Source of the DNA: Riptortus pedestris
Lineage: Eukaryota; Arthropoda; Insecta; Hemiptera; Alydidae
Reading direction: 5' to 3'
NCBI GenBank assembly: GCA_019009955.1
Contig: CM032228.1
Span: forward strand, 4,835,001 to 4,899,000
DNA: 64,000 nucleotides
Both the position numbers and the translations under genes were made by a program. Within the stretch, counting starts at the first letter, position 1. Each line of letters begins with the position of its first letter. The notes beneath the pieces were generated by a model. It was given only the letters and a program-made list of their open reading frames with translations. It was not told the origin of the DNA and did not search any database. Positions 32,412-43,028 of this stretch are shown here, piece after piece.

Positions 32412-33454
32412 CTAATGAAGGATAGCATGTCCGGCGGAGTATGCGAGTGGAGCATGGGCGATGGCTGGGGCGTACCTTGCAAGAGGTGCAGCAAGAGCTG
32501 GTGCAGCGTACCTTGCAATGGGTGCAGCAAGAGCTGGTGCAGCGTACCTTGCAATGGGGGCGTGGGCTACAGCAAGGGGAGCAGCATGAGCTACAGCAAC
32601 TGGAGCAGCAACCTTAACAGCTGGTGCAGCATGGACTCCAGCTTCCTTGTGGACGACGGCGTTGAATCCGTTGACTGGGTCAGCGGTGTATTCTACGGTC
32701 CTCCTGGAACCATCGGGTTCGATGAGGGAGTAGCTTCCCTGGACAACATCTCCGTCACGGGACTCGTGCTGGCTCTTGGAGTCTCCGGTAAGAGCGTCCT
32801 GGATGTCATAGGCGTAGCTGTACTGTGGGTGTGGGTCGTACTCATCGACGGCAGCATGAGCTACTGGAGCAGCATGAGCAACAGCTACTGGAGCAGCATA
32901 CCTGGCAGCGACGGGGGCAGCATACGGCGAGAGGAGCAGCAAGGGGAGCAGCGAGAGGTGCAGCATATGCCCGAGCAGCAAGGGGAGCAGCGAGTGGTGC
33001 AGCATATGCCCTAGCTAGGGGAGCAGCATAGGATGCAGCATATGGTGCAGCATATGCACTGGCGAGAGGTGCTCCTGGGGCGTATACTGCAGGTGCACCG
33101 ACTACTCCAGCCCTAGCAACTGCCACCAAAGCGGCGAAGACGATAACCTGAAAAATATAAACCATAAAGCATTAGAATTCTTTTAAGTACACCTCAATTT
33201 CTATAATTAATTTTTTAAAGGTTTTTTAAATTAAGAATTTTTATTCATCCAGTTTTCAATAAATAATTTTTAAAATTCGTTGAATTTCATAGATTCTGTG
33301 TGACTGTATGAAATTATCTTCTAATCGATAGCATACTCATTCATACTCTAAACATCTTTAAAAATTATCCATAATACTACAATATTTCTAAATATTATTA
33401 TTAAAACCGAAGAAATAAAATAGTTGTACGAGTGTTCACCTTGTTGATAGCCAT
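32412..33454 (-). pseudogene. RR-2 cuticular protein, gene 4 (frameshifted)
   Basis: Exon 1 is 33454-33440 (MAINK) and exon 2 is 33147-32412. The reading frame opens as in gene 3 ([20 protein letters not shown]), runs through the Ala-Pro repeats and is broken by one extra base near 32921-32925 (CATACGGCG where sister genes have CAACGGCG). The RR-2 domain (RTVEYTADP) and the [15 protein letters not shown] tail follow intact in the shifted frame down to 32412. Without the extra base the gene would resemble gene 3. The cause could be a real mutation or a consensus error. Promoter, exon 1 and splice sites are intact. Confidence 0.85.
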
Positions 33455-33545
33455 GCTGAGACTGTGGCTGTATGGGCAAGGAGAGTGTTTATATAGTTGA
33501 GGCTTGTGCAATATTTCCACCTCCTTCTCTCTCGTCTCACACCAA
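33455..33545 (-). promoter_or_regulatory. Promoter of cuticle gene 4
   Basis: Read on -, the GA-rich box lies at about 33520-33540, TTGTGCAAT (reverse of ATTGCACAA) at about 33505-33513 and the TATA box at 33489-33495. It is still intact upstream of a frameshifted gene. Confidence 0.7.
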
Positions 33546-33974
33546 ATATATATCTACTCCTCCCTATATTTTAATTACTAACTGGTTTGGAATAAATATT
33601 GCACTTGATCTTACGAAATATCCCGATTTTTCATCCTAATAATTCCCATTCCATCATACTAATATTAGAACTATCCCAAAGGATGCTCAGCATGCATGAG
33701 AAGTAATCATATAACTTTATCAATGTAGGTAGTATCAGTGCATTATGAATGAAGTGATTTATTAATAATATAACTTTCTTGTTTTTCTTTTGGAATGGCA
33801 TTAACATCAAGTCTACGTAATTATAATAATAATGATTTTTAGTTCATAATAAGCTTATACAACACAGTATCTTTTTCAACTATCTTAATCCATATAGTTC
33901 AATTTCCTATTTTGTATTATTGAATATATTTATATTGGTGTATAAATATGCCACTGCCAAAGCCTCCCTGACGG

Positions 33975-34866
33975 GGAGCAGGTCTAAATGCCAAACCTAT
34001 TGACCATAGTTGTTGCCTTCCCATATTTCCTGCCATAGCTCCTCATCCAGCTAGCTCCTTCATCCTGTCTGTCACCCTCTTCCATAGTTGTTGCCTTCCC
34101 ATATTTCCTGCCATAGCTCCTCATCCAGCTAGCTCCTTCATCCTGTCTGTCACCCTCTTCCATAGTTGTTGCCTTCCCATATTTCCTGCCATAGCTCCTC
34201 ATCCAGCTAGCTCCTTCATCCTGTCTGTCACCCTCTTCCATAGTTGTTGCCTTCCCATATTTGCTGCCATAGCTCCTCATCCAGCTAGCTCCTTCATCCT
34301 GTCTGTCACCCTCTTCCATAGTTGTTGCCTTCCCATATTTCCTGCCATAGCTCCTCATCCAGCTAGCTCCTTCATCCTGTCTGTCACCCTCTTCCATAGT
34401 TGTTGCCTTCCCATATTTCCTGCCATAGCTCCTCATCCAGCTAGCTCCTTCATCCTGTCTGTCACCCTCTTCCATAGTTGTTGCCTTCCCATATTTCCTG
34501 CCATAGCTCCTCATCCAGCTAGCTCCTTCATCCTGTCTGTCACCCTCTACCATAGATGTTGCCTGCCCATATTTTGCCATAGCTCATCCAGCTAGCTCCT
34601 TCATCCTGTCTGTCACCCTCTTCCAGTTGTTGCCTTCCCATATTTCCTGCCATAGCTCCTCATCCAGCTAGCTCCTGTCTGTCATCTGCCTTCCCATATT
34701 TCCTGCCATGTCCAGCTAGTTTCCCATATTTGCTGCCATAGCTCCCCATCCAGCTAGCTCCTTCATCCTGTCTGTCACCCTCTTCCATAGTTGTTGCCTT
34801 CCCATATTTCCTGCCATAGCTCCTCATCCAGCTAGCTCCTTCATCCTGTCTGTCACCCTCTTCCTG
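33975..34866 (-). repeat. 78-bp minisatellite (right arm)
   Basis: Mirror of 21966-22668, with more units (about 9 full plus broken ones at 34580-34760). The broken units lack parts of the 78-bp module. On - an open frame of 198 codons covers the regular part (33984-34580). Confidence 0.9.
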
Positions 34867-35149
34867 TCACACGGTGCCCATTCAGTGCCTAAGTCAGCTG
34901 TCATCAAACACATCACCCGCCCATTTCCATTTGACACCTCTTGACAATCATCCTACATCCTTTATTCCGGCCTGCTTCCTCAGCTCAGTGTTCCTAATGC
35001 ATCACTCCATCCGACATTGGTCACACACCTGTCGATTCAGCGCTGCCATACTTACAATTTAGTCTCCAGTTTGTTGGTGAGCGAAGTCCAGGTTAGGCAT
35101 CCTTCATTCACAACTCGCAAGACATAACGATTAAAAACTTCTTTCTTCC

Positions 35150-35350
35150 CTTTTAGCAGATTTCCCTTCAGAGAAGTCAGCTAGTTAGGACGTACTCATG
35201 ACGCAAATTTCTAAATTTATCTTCAAATGTCCATCGATTGAAATCGGACAAGGTGGAGGGGGGGGGTTTAGGGGGAGAATTTTGAAAATTCGAAGTATCT
35301 CTGTCACTACAAGTCGGATCGAAAACGTGTACAGAATAAATTTTATTGCA
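35150..35350 (-). mobile_element. TIR-element copy, internally deleted (mirror)
   Basis: Reverse of 21540-21735, with the same internal junction (CATCGATTGAAATCGG). Confidence 0.6.
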
Positions 35351-35352
35351 AA

Positions 35353-35631
35353 TTAAATGTTAAAAATATTGTTAAATACATTGATTCCTGGTTTTTCTTT
35401 AAGGCGTCGGAAGTATTCTTCAGATAGTATTTCACAGAAAAGGTGAGAAAGACCTGTTGCTAAAATAACCACTCCCGCCTGCCATCCAAAATTCCATTTG
35501 TATTTGATCAGGTCTTCGACTAAGCCATTTTTCTTGAGATTGCTTAAAGGATTTTTGTGCTCTAATAGCATAATTGAGGAGACATTATCAACTTCCTCGC
35601 TTCCTAAAGTTGGTCTTCCATCATGGCTCAT
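35353..35631 (-). other. Unidentified 92-codon ORF
   Basis: It starts MSHDGRPTLGSEEVDNVSSI and has a hydrophobic stretch (WQAGVVILATGLSHLFCEIL). The left arm keeps the beginning (about 21085-21205) in altered form but lacks the middle. I do not recognise it; a decayed exon or transposon piece is possible. There is no upstream promoter or splice evidence. Confidence 0.25.
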
Positions 35632-35794
35632 CTAGGTTTTTTAAGAAATTAGTAGCCTCGTTTACTGTGTGGTTTATATTACTAACATTTGAGCCTTGGT
35701 TATTTTTTATTTAGTAATGCCAATGTTTCTCGTCAGTTAATTCCTTATTTATGCATCGAATAGCTACATTATTATTCAACCTGTTATTAATGAC

Positions 35795-35925
35795 ATTTTA
35801 GCAGATTCCCTTAAGGAAAATGAGGTCGTTCTCATGACGCGATATCCGAAAAATATCTTCAAATGTCCATCGATCCTACCCAGGAGATGACGAAAATAAG
35901 GTCCGTTGAAAATTATATATATTCC
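35795..35925 (-). mobile_element. TIR-element half copy
   Basis: From TTTAGCAGATTCCCTTAAGG through CATGACGCGA and CATCGATCCTACCCAGGAG to a TATATAT tract. Reverse of the half seen at 45240-45370. Confidence 0.6.
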
Positions 35926-36766
35926 CAGCTGGCTTTAAAGACGTTGGAGGCGAAAAAATATTTGCTCTTGGAATTTCTTACGAAATACTCTAATTAGAAG
36001 GGAAGGAAAAGTAAGAGCTTCACATCAGCTAAGAAAGATGATGCCTCTTTAGCTACTGATTCAATTATTTGTTTAATAGAGCTCAGTAATAAGTTAAGTG
36101 GTTCTCCATGACTACATTACAGAGCGACGAAGAGCAAATATCAAATCAAGAAGATGCTAACAGTAGTGTCGTTCAATGTGAACTATGTAAGAAGGTATTG
36201 ACAAAACGAGGTCTGAAACGACACGTTTCACGCAGTCATGGAACAGACACAATCGGAGAAGCAGCACCTTTCCAATGTAGCATATGTGGTAAAATGTATT
36301 AAAACACTCGAATTCATCTAAGCAAAGCCCACCCTGAAGCTTATAGGCTTAGCCAGGTTAAAGAATCAAATTGCGACAGTGGATTCATTTCAAACAAAAA
36401 AGATGATTCTAACCTGAAAGTTAGTCTAAAAAATTGGAAAACCCAATTCCAAAAACTTCTATTGGCCGAAAGAAACGACGAGCTACTGAACTCAACAATC
36501 TTGGATTTTGTTGGCTTCCTTCGATCAGAGCAAATGTGTAGCAAGGCTCCAATTCATCCAGCCACGAAATATTATAAAGCTCGAAAAAATACAAATGGGA
36601 ATCTAGACGGCTTCACTTATTCTAGGACAAATAATCAAATAAAATGGTTTAAAAAAGAGTCAGAACGTCGCAAAAATCGTTATAAATACGAATTGGCTCA
36701 GCATTACTACTATTATCGACGAAAAAAGTAGTACAACAAATATTTAATGACTCGAAGGAAAATGCT

Positions 36767-37459
36767 ATGTGTCATATTAATGACAACACAAGTTACGATT
36801 TCTTTAAAAAACTAATTGGAGACGAAAATGACTGCCAACTTGACAACTATAAACAAAATGCAGAAACTAATGAAGATATTATTCTTAGTGACGAAGATAT
36901 TGAAATTGCAGCTAAGGGTATATCATTAGATTCTGCCCCAGGGCCTGATGGTATTTTTGTTAGAACAATAAGAGACTCTGGATGCTATAAAACTATAACA
37001 TACATAGCTAATTACATGCTGAAATGGAATGTAGTTCCTGAGCTGTTCCAAAAAGGCAGAACTATCCTAATATACAAGTCTGGGGACAAAAATGTTGTTT
37101 CAAATTATCGCCCCATAACTATTTATAGTACCCTAAGAAGAATTATTGAACGAGCAATTGACAAGAAAACAAAGCAATATGTTGAACTATCTTCTCATCA
37201 AAGAGGGTTTGTTGCACCTCCAGGAGCTTTTATAAACTCATCAATAATCAATGCCTGCATTCAACGAGCTAAAATGAAGAAAGAAGACTGCTGTATTGTT
37301 TATCTAGATGTTACGAAAGCTTTCGACAGTATTGGACACAAACATATAAAGAAAACCTTAGAAACATTTCCAATTCCAATGAACATTAGGAAATTGATCG
37401 GCACTCTGCTTACGGAAAACAAAATCTATATATCAGGGCCAAGAACAAGAGTGATTTAA
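36767..37459 (+). pseudogene. R2-type reverse transcriptase, N-terminal part
   Basis: A 230-codon open stretch with RT blocks 0-4, including the first catalytic Asp (VYLDVTKAFDSIGH). A TAA at 37457 breaks it just before KGLAQGAPLSPLL; the FADD box lies downstream after two more stops. This is the most intact segment of the element. Confidence 0.8.
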
Positions 37460-37890
37460 TTCAAGTAATGAAAGGATTGGCACAAGGGGCGCCATTATCA
37501 CCTTTGCTATTCAATCTTGTTTTACAAGAGTTGGCTGAAAACGAAATAGCAACCGAATAATGATACAATCTCGTGAATGATTTACCTAATTTAACCTGCT
37601 GTGGATTTGCAGATGATATAGCTATAATTGCAAAAGACCGTCAGTCTGCAAAACACCTTGTAGGACAAACCGTAGATGCGCTGCTGAAAATTGGACTAAC
37701 AGTCAATGAAAAAAAAGCAAAGCAGTTGTTATAACAAAAGGCAAATTAACAAAAACAGATATAGAGACTATTGACGGCATGAAAATTGACATTTTGCTAC
37801 CAGACGAGAAAATAAAATATCTTGGAGTGAATTTTCAGGAAGAGGTCCGTCTCGATACTGATTCGGGAAATATTTCAAGAGGTTAGTTGC

Positions 37891-38250
37891 TTGTCAGAAG
37901 ATGGCTCTCAGAGACGTGCCGACATCATTATAATTAATAAGAAGGGCAAATCAGGACATATACTAGATCCTACAGTAAGGTTTGAAACAGGAAATTCTCA
38001 AGCAATTGAGGTTGATTTAGAGAAAAAAAAGATTTACGAACCTTGCTGTAGGTATCTAAAAGAAAAATACCAAGTTCAAAATTGGAGCGTCGACGGATTG
38101 CTGTTTGGGGCAAGAGGAGTAATCCCAAAAAAAAAAACGGCCAACTTACTCCAAGAATATGGACTGAAAACTGAAGAAATATGCCAAATGTCGACATCAG
38201 TTTTAAAGAAAAGTATCAGAATCATTAACAATCATTTGTATAAAATAAAA
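37891..38250 (+). pseudogene. R2-type restriction-like endonuclease domain
   Basis: It has RADIIIINKKGKSGHILDPT, the PD...(D/E)xK-type core, with Ala replacing the usual Pro of RPD. It continues DGLLFGARGVIPK and IRIINNHLYKIK, as in hemipteran-type R2-like proteins (recognition from memory, not searched). Upstream text (YLGVNFQEEVRLDTDSG near 37820) belongs to the RT thumb. Confidence 0.7.
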
Positions 38251-38604
38251 GTCCGTCACGCAGGGGCTGCGTAAACTAAGCAGATTTAACACGTGAAGTT
38301 TTACAGTAGAGAAATCTGCCCAATAACAACAGTAGTAGTAACGTATCTCTAAACCTATTCACGAGGGACGATTAGTGACGAAAACGGCCGCCCTAGCTCT
38401 CGGCGGAATGTCCCGAACATAGCCGACTCCTGCCGACCACATACACAATACAAATGCAAATATCTCGGTTAATATTGAAGATAGGGAATAAATGTATACA
38501 ACAATATTTATAGTAAATTTAATTTGCAATAAGATTGATTCAGTACTATTTTTCGATCCGACGTATAGTAACAGAGATATTTCGAATTTTCAAAAAACCT
38601 CCCC
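38251..38604 (+). mobile_element. TIR element, 3' truncated
   Basis: It starts GTCCGTCACGCAGGGGCTGC and runs through TTCGATCCGACGTATAGTAA to AAAAACCTCCCCT, then stops at the Penelope-like element. It lacks the (AT)n centre and second half. Confidence 0.7.
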
Positions 38605-39830
38605 TCGTGCGTTTGTAGTAATTGTTTTCTCTGGCTAGGATCCTGGCATCTTCGAATTGGATGAGGTGGTTAGTGTTTGTGAAATGCTCTGCCAATGCCG
38701 ACTTCTCAGTGCGTTCGTGCTTAATATCTGCCATATGTTCCTTGAGGCGAGTTTCTATGGTTCTTCCCGTTTCCCCGATGTATGACTTCCCTCAGGATCA
38801 TGGAATGCTGTAGATTCCTGAAGTCCTGAGTCCCAACTTATCCTTTGGTTTCGGAAGGATGTCAGCAATTTTCCTATCCGTGCCATAGGTTGTCGAATTT
38901 TGTGTCTCTTCAAAATTCTTGCTATCTTCTCCGTAGTGCCTTTAACATACGGTATCGTCGCTGGTCCTTTTGTTTCTTCTTGTTCCTGTTTGGAGTGCTG
39001 TTTGTTTCTTTTCTTCAGAACCTTTTCACATGTTTGGGGTTCGTACCCATTCTTTAGGAATGCCATCCTAAGGTGTCTTCTTTCCTTGGGCAGTTTGGAG
39101 GATTCAGAAAGTAATTCGGTTCTGTTGAGAAGAGTATTAAGGATGCCTTCTTTTTGTGCTGGGTGGTGATGGGAGTTTGCATGCAGATATATGTCAATGT
39201 GCGTTGGTTTCCAGTAGACAGAGTGGCCGGGTGGTGATCCTTCCTCTCAACAAGCCCGTCCAGAAAGTGTAATCTTCCTTCTACTTCGAGTTCCATAGTG
39301 AACTGGATGTTCGTGTTTATACTATTCAGGTGGTACAGAAACTTCAATAGAGAATCACGGCCGTGTCTCCAGATGACTAACGTGTCGTCTACGTATCGAT
39401 ACCAGCAGACCGGTGTCTGAGGTGCAGAGTCGAGAGCCCTCCGTTCGAAGTCTTCCATGTATAAGTTGGCTGCTAGTGGACTTAGCGGCGATCCCATTGC
39501 AGCGCCTTCGAGCTGTGAGTAGTATTCGCCGTTGAATAAGAAGTAGGTGGACTGCAGACATAACTTTGCATGGCTGAATTCTTCTTCTGTGAGGAGGTTT
39601 CTTCATTAGATTCAGTGTTTCGTTCACAGGTACCTTGGTAAAAAGGGACTTGACATCGAAGCTTACGAGGATGTTTTCAGCTTCAATTTTAATGTCCCGA
39701 ATAATGTTAACAAATTGTTTGGAGTTTGTGATGTGGTGCTCAGTGTTCCCGACGTGAGGCTTCAGCTTCTCTGCGATATACTTCGCAATATTGTAAGTAG
39801 GAGAGCCAATTGTCGATTCTTCAAGTAAAG
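38605..39830 (-). mobile_element. Penelope-like element with GIY-YIG part, truncated
   Basis: On -: RT begins within GSPTYNIAKYIAEKLKPHVG (about 39810), then VSFDVKSLFTKVPVNETLNL (39650), GSPLSPLAANLYMEDFE and YRYVDDTLVIW (39497-39380), and ELEVEGRLHFLDGL. After the RT comes the linker IPYVKGTTEKIARILKRH (38950). The GIY-YIG region follows: YIGETGRTIETRLKEHMA-like text across 38790-38734 in shifted frames, then HERTEKSALAEHFTNTNH down to NNYYKR near 38610. The YVDD box is intact, but several frameshifts occur. Both element ends are missing. Confidence 0.8.
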
Positions 39831-39919
39831 ACTAACGTAATAAACTAGTAAATACAAATTCAATAAAACATAACACACACTCACACACGCACAAAATAAG
39901 ACAGTTACTCTTAAACTGT

Positions 39920-40835
39920 CCATATCCTGAAGAATATCCGCAGCATTCCTATTGGCAAGGTCGGTGTCAGCTGCTACCTACCGCTGCCTCACAGTCCATA
40001 TCCTGAAGGATGTCCGCAGCATTCCTATTGGCAAGGCCGGTGTCAGCTGCTACCTGCCGCTGCCTCACAGTCCATATCCTGAAGGATGTCCGCAGCATTC
40101 CTATTGGCAAGGTCGGTGTCAGCTGCTACCTACCGCTGCCTCACAGTCCATATCCTGAAGGATGTCCGCAGCATTCCTATTGGCAAGGCCGGTGTCAGCT
40201 GCTACCTGCCGCTGCCTCACAGTCCATATCCTGAAGGATGTCCGCAGCATTCCTATTGGCAAGGCCGGTGTCAGCTGCTACCTGCCGCTGCCTCACAGTC
40301 CATATCCTGAAGAATATCCGCAGCATTCCTATTGGCAAGGCCGGTGTCAGCTGCTACCTACCGCTGCCTCACAGTACATATCCTGAAGGATGTCTGAAGC
40401 ATTCCTATTGGCAAGGCCGGTGTCAGCTGCTGCCTGCCGCTGCCTCACAGTACGTATCCTGAAGGATGTCTGAAGCATTCCTATTGGCAAGGCCGGTGTC
40501 AGCTGCTGCCTGCCGCTGCCTCACAGTCCATATCCTGAAGGATGTCTGAAGCATTCCTATTGGCAAGGCCGGTGTCAGCTGCTGCCTGCCGCTGCCTCAC
40601 AGTACGTATCCTGAAGGATGTCTGAAGCATTCCTATTGGCAAGGCCGGTGTCAGCTGCTACCTGCCGCTGCCTCACAGTCCATATCCTGAAGAATATCCG
40701 CAGCATTCCTATTGGCAAGGCCGGTGTCAGCTGCTACCTGCCGCTGCCTCACAGTCCATATCCTGAAGGATGTCCGCAGCATTCCTATTGGCAAGGCCGG
40801 TGTCAGCTGCTGCCTGCCGCTACCTCACATATCCT
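39920..40835 (+). repeat. 76-bp minisatellite, 12 copies
   Basis: The unit runs from CAGTCCATATCCTGAAGGAT to GCTACCTGCCGCTGCCTCA. The 76-bp length is not a multiple of three, so each unit opens the next frame, which explains the ladder of overlapping 74-codon ORFs spaced 76 bp apart. Variants: CTGAAGAATATCC against CTGAAGGATGTCC; GTCCGCAGC against GTCTGAAGC. Confidence 0.95.
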
Positions 40836-40969
40836 GCAGACTATATCCGCAGTACTCCTATTACCACTATGGGGCACTCTCAGCTTGGCTAATTCCCATG
40901 CAGTTCTTCTTCCTTCCAGCAGAGGGTGGTGGCGAGTGTGCACAGTATACTCCAGGCAGTTCAGCAGCA

Positions 40970-41400
40970 GCTCTAAAGATACATGGGATCGTACTTCCAG
41001 AACTTTATCAAGCCCGCTTCTTCCTGGCTCCGTTCCCTGTTGGGAAATAATGAGATCGGTCTGACCCGACCCTTAAAAAGAGTTGTCTCCGATAATACAG
41101 TAAAGGCCCTCCTCCGGAAATTGTACTCCAGGATGTCGACCAAGCAATGACGCCTCAGAGCCCTAATGCCTTCCACCAGAGGGCACTTCTGCACAATATG
41201 TGCTGCATTTTCGAGGTCCCGGCACCCTGCTCTGTATCCAACCTCCGGTCTTCCTCGGCCCCTGAATTCTGGCCAGCAGTGAGCCTAAATACAAACGAAG
41301 GAAACGGCCTTCAAGGTGGGGTTAATGTTAGAGACCAACACATGGAACCTCCACCAGCCACACTCACAGAGAAGTGGATCAGGTCGCTGGCTTAAGCCAA
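40970..41400 (-). pseudogene. R2-type LINE 3' fragment
   Basis: On -: YRAGCRDLENAAHIVQKCPL near 41190-41230, the C...H-x4-C zinc motif that precedes the R2-type endonuclease, then EGIRALRRHCLVDILEYNFR. It parallels MHVINHCPSMRP in the 60.6-64 kb element. No RT text was found beyond it. Confidence 0.5.
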
Positions 41401-42284
41401 AACAGAGATTCTGGACCGTCCAATGAGAAAGCCAACCCTACCTGGGAGCCAGCGATTACATGGTCCATCGCCATATTGATGAGGAAAACCGAAAGAGAAG
41501 CACTTTGCCTAACACCCCACGCAGGCCTCATCACTGGCAATACTCCGCGGGACCAAGCATAACAGCAGTAGTATCAATGCAACAATCGCCACGCAGTCGC
41601 AAATTTCAACCTGCAAGCCTCTGGCAAACAACATTGGGTAAATAGTAGCATGACTCATACTGTCAAATAGAGACGATCAGAGAACTCTTCTTAAGTGTGT
41701 GCGTGTGCGTGCGTGCGTAGGCCTCGGTTTCTACTCTGAACCGTAATTTGTGACCAAACTCGATTTTTTCTCCACATAAAAACCAAAGAGATTGATAAGA
41801 AGTGAAATAAGACCAGGAAAATGGGTTTAAAATTGGGACATGACATTTGGAAATTTGCCCATTATTGTGACTCTGATCGAAAAGTGTTAATAATTCGATA
41901 GTCAACATCCTAGAGTTAATACAGACTTCTAGTTAACGGATACAATTAATAAAATGTTTTCTTTATTACGGTTCGGAACAAGAAATGTCACATTGTCAAC
42001 ATGTTGCAAATTTGATTTTGTATAAATATTGTTTTATACCTTTTCTTAGGATCTCCAATGCATATTGAGTTATATGATCGTTTTTCCAACGTGCATCTTG
42101 GGCTGGAGGCAGTTACAGCACAAGTGGAGGGTCAATAAACCAACAGGGGATGAGGAATATTCAAACTGAGAATTATTATTTTGAGCAAGTTTTTGTCGCA
42201 GAAATGTATTTAAAATTATTCCTGATTTATATTTAACACTCATTCCTGTTAATGGAAAATGGCCATAATATAAAGCAAATATTG
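41401..42284. other. Unassigned sequence
   Basis: Contains a (GT)n-like run (about 41697-41720) and AT-rich DNA. ORFs of 60-80 codons on both strands resemble nothing I know. Confidence 0.4.
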
Positions 42285-43028
42285 ACAAAATTCATTCCCA
42301 AAATAAATATTTCTAAAATTTCACAATTCTATAGAGATAATCTCATGAAACACAAATTGGACAGAAGTTAAATGTAAGAGTTGGTTTTCATAAATCCGGT
42401 TTTAGTACCGGAAATAACTACTATACACAATTTTTTACATTTTTCCATAAAACCAATATTATGAAAGATATTGAATATTATTTGTTTTGTCCACGAAGTA
42501 AACCCCCCCATTCCTAAGGGGGCAAGTAAAGGATAAAATAATGAATGTTAAAAATATTCACTTCCTTCATTCATACAAAAACTAATCCTCAATTCGGTTA
42601 GTAAATGTTCGTAGAACCCAAAAAAAAAACCCTTTGCGAATTCGGAAATTCGGAAGTCAAAAATATGAAATTTATAAAAACGAATTAGAAACGGTATAGA
42701 TTAGAAGAATGTTCACATTACCTAAGCCACCTAAGAGTTCAAATTACAAGAATTTATGTTTCTAATGTCTCCGAACTTTTCATGTTTCATTCTTGCTTTG
42801 TAATTTGTTGTCTAAAGATAACCGCCAATGATTTATATTCAGAATTATATTTCTATGAAAGAAATCAGAAACGATATATGAGAACTGTATGGAAAGTACA
42901 GATTAGAAAAGTATACCGACCAAAGAGTTGAAATTAGAGGGATTTTGACAAGAAGGAGAGATAAATAAAAAAGAAGTTTAAGATTTTAAGTTTTATATTT
43001 ACATGGTAAAAAAAATATTTACATATAT
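42285..43028. other. 3' flank of gene 5, shared with gene 2
   Basis: Reverse match to 14859-15595, with small indels (for example a C/G-rich insert CCCCCCCATTCC near 42505). Confidence 0.6.

Larger units (their letters stand above)
30508..35755. repeat. Right arm of the large inverted duplication
   Basis: Mirror of 20965-28437 without the Transib. Inner breakpoint: AGTTATTCCAACTTAACC at 30508 matches the left arm ending GTTAGAATAACT at 28437. Outer breakpoint: near 35755 (AATTAACTGACGAGAAA in the left arm, reversed here). Differences include a one-base frameshift in gene 4, a different minisatellite length and a longer 35353-35631 segment. Confidence 0.85.
36108..38250 (+). mobile_element. 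R2-type LINE with restriction-like endonuclease, decayed
   Basis: In order on +: an N-terminal C2H2 finger (CELCKKVLTKRGLKRHVSRSH, 36177), a second finger cut by a stop (CSICGKMY*, 36300), a linker, RT, and an endonuclease domain. RT spans 36767-37459 plus 37460-37740: SAPGPDGI, SNYRPITI, VYLDVTKAFDS, KGLAQGAPLSPLLFNLVL and FADD near 37606-37617. The endonuclease (37891-38250) has RRADIIIIN ... HILDPTVRFE. Zinc fingers before RT plus a PD-(D/E)XK endonuclease after it is the R2 architecture. There are several stops and frameshifts. No 28S rRNA sequence flanks it. The 3' end abuts a TIR element at 38251. Confidence 0.85.
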
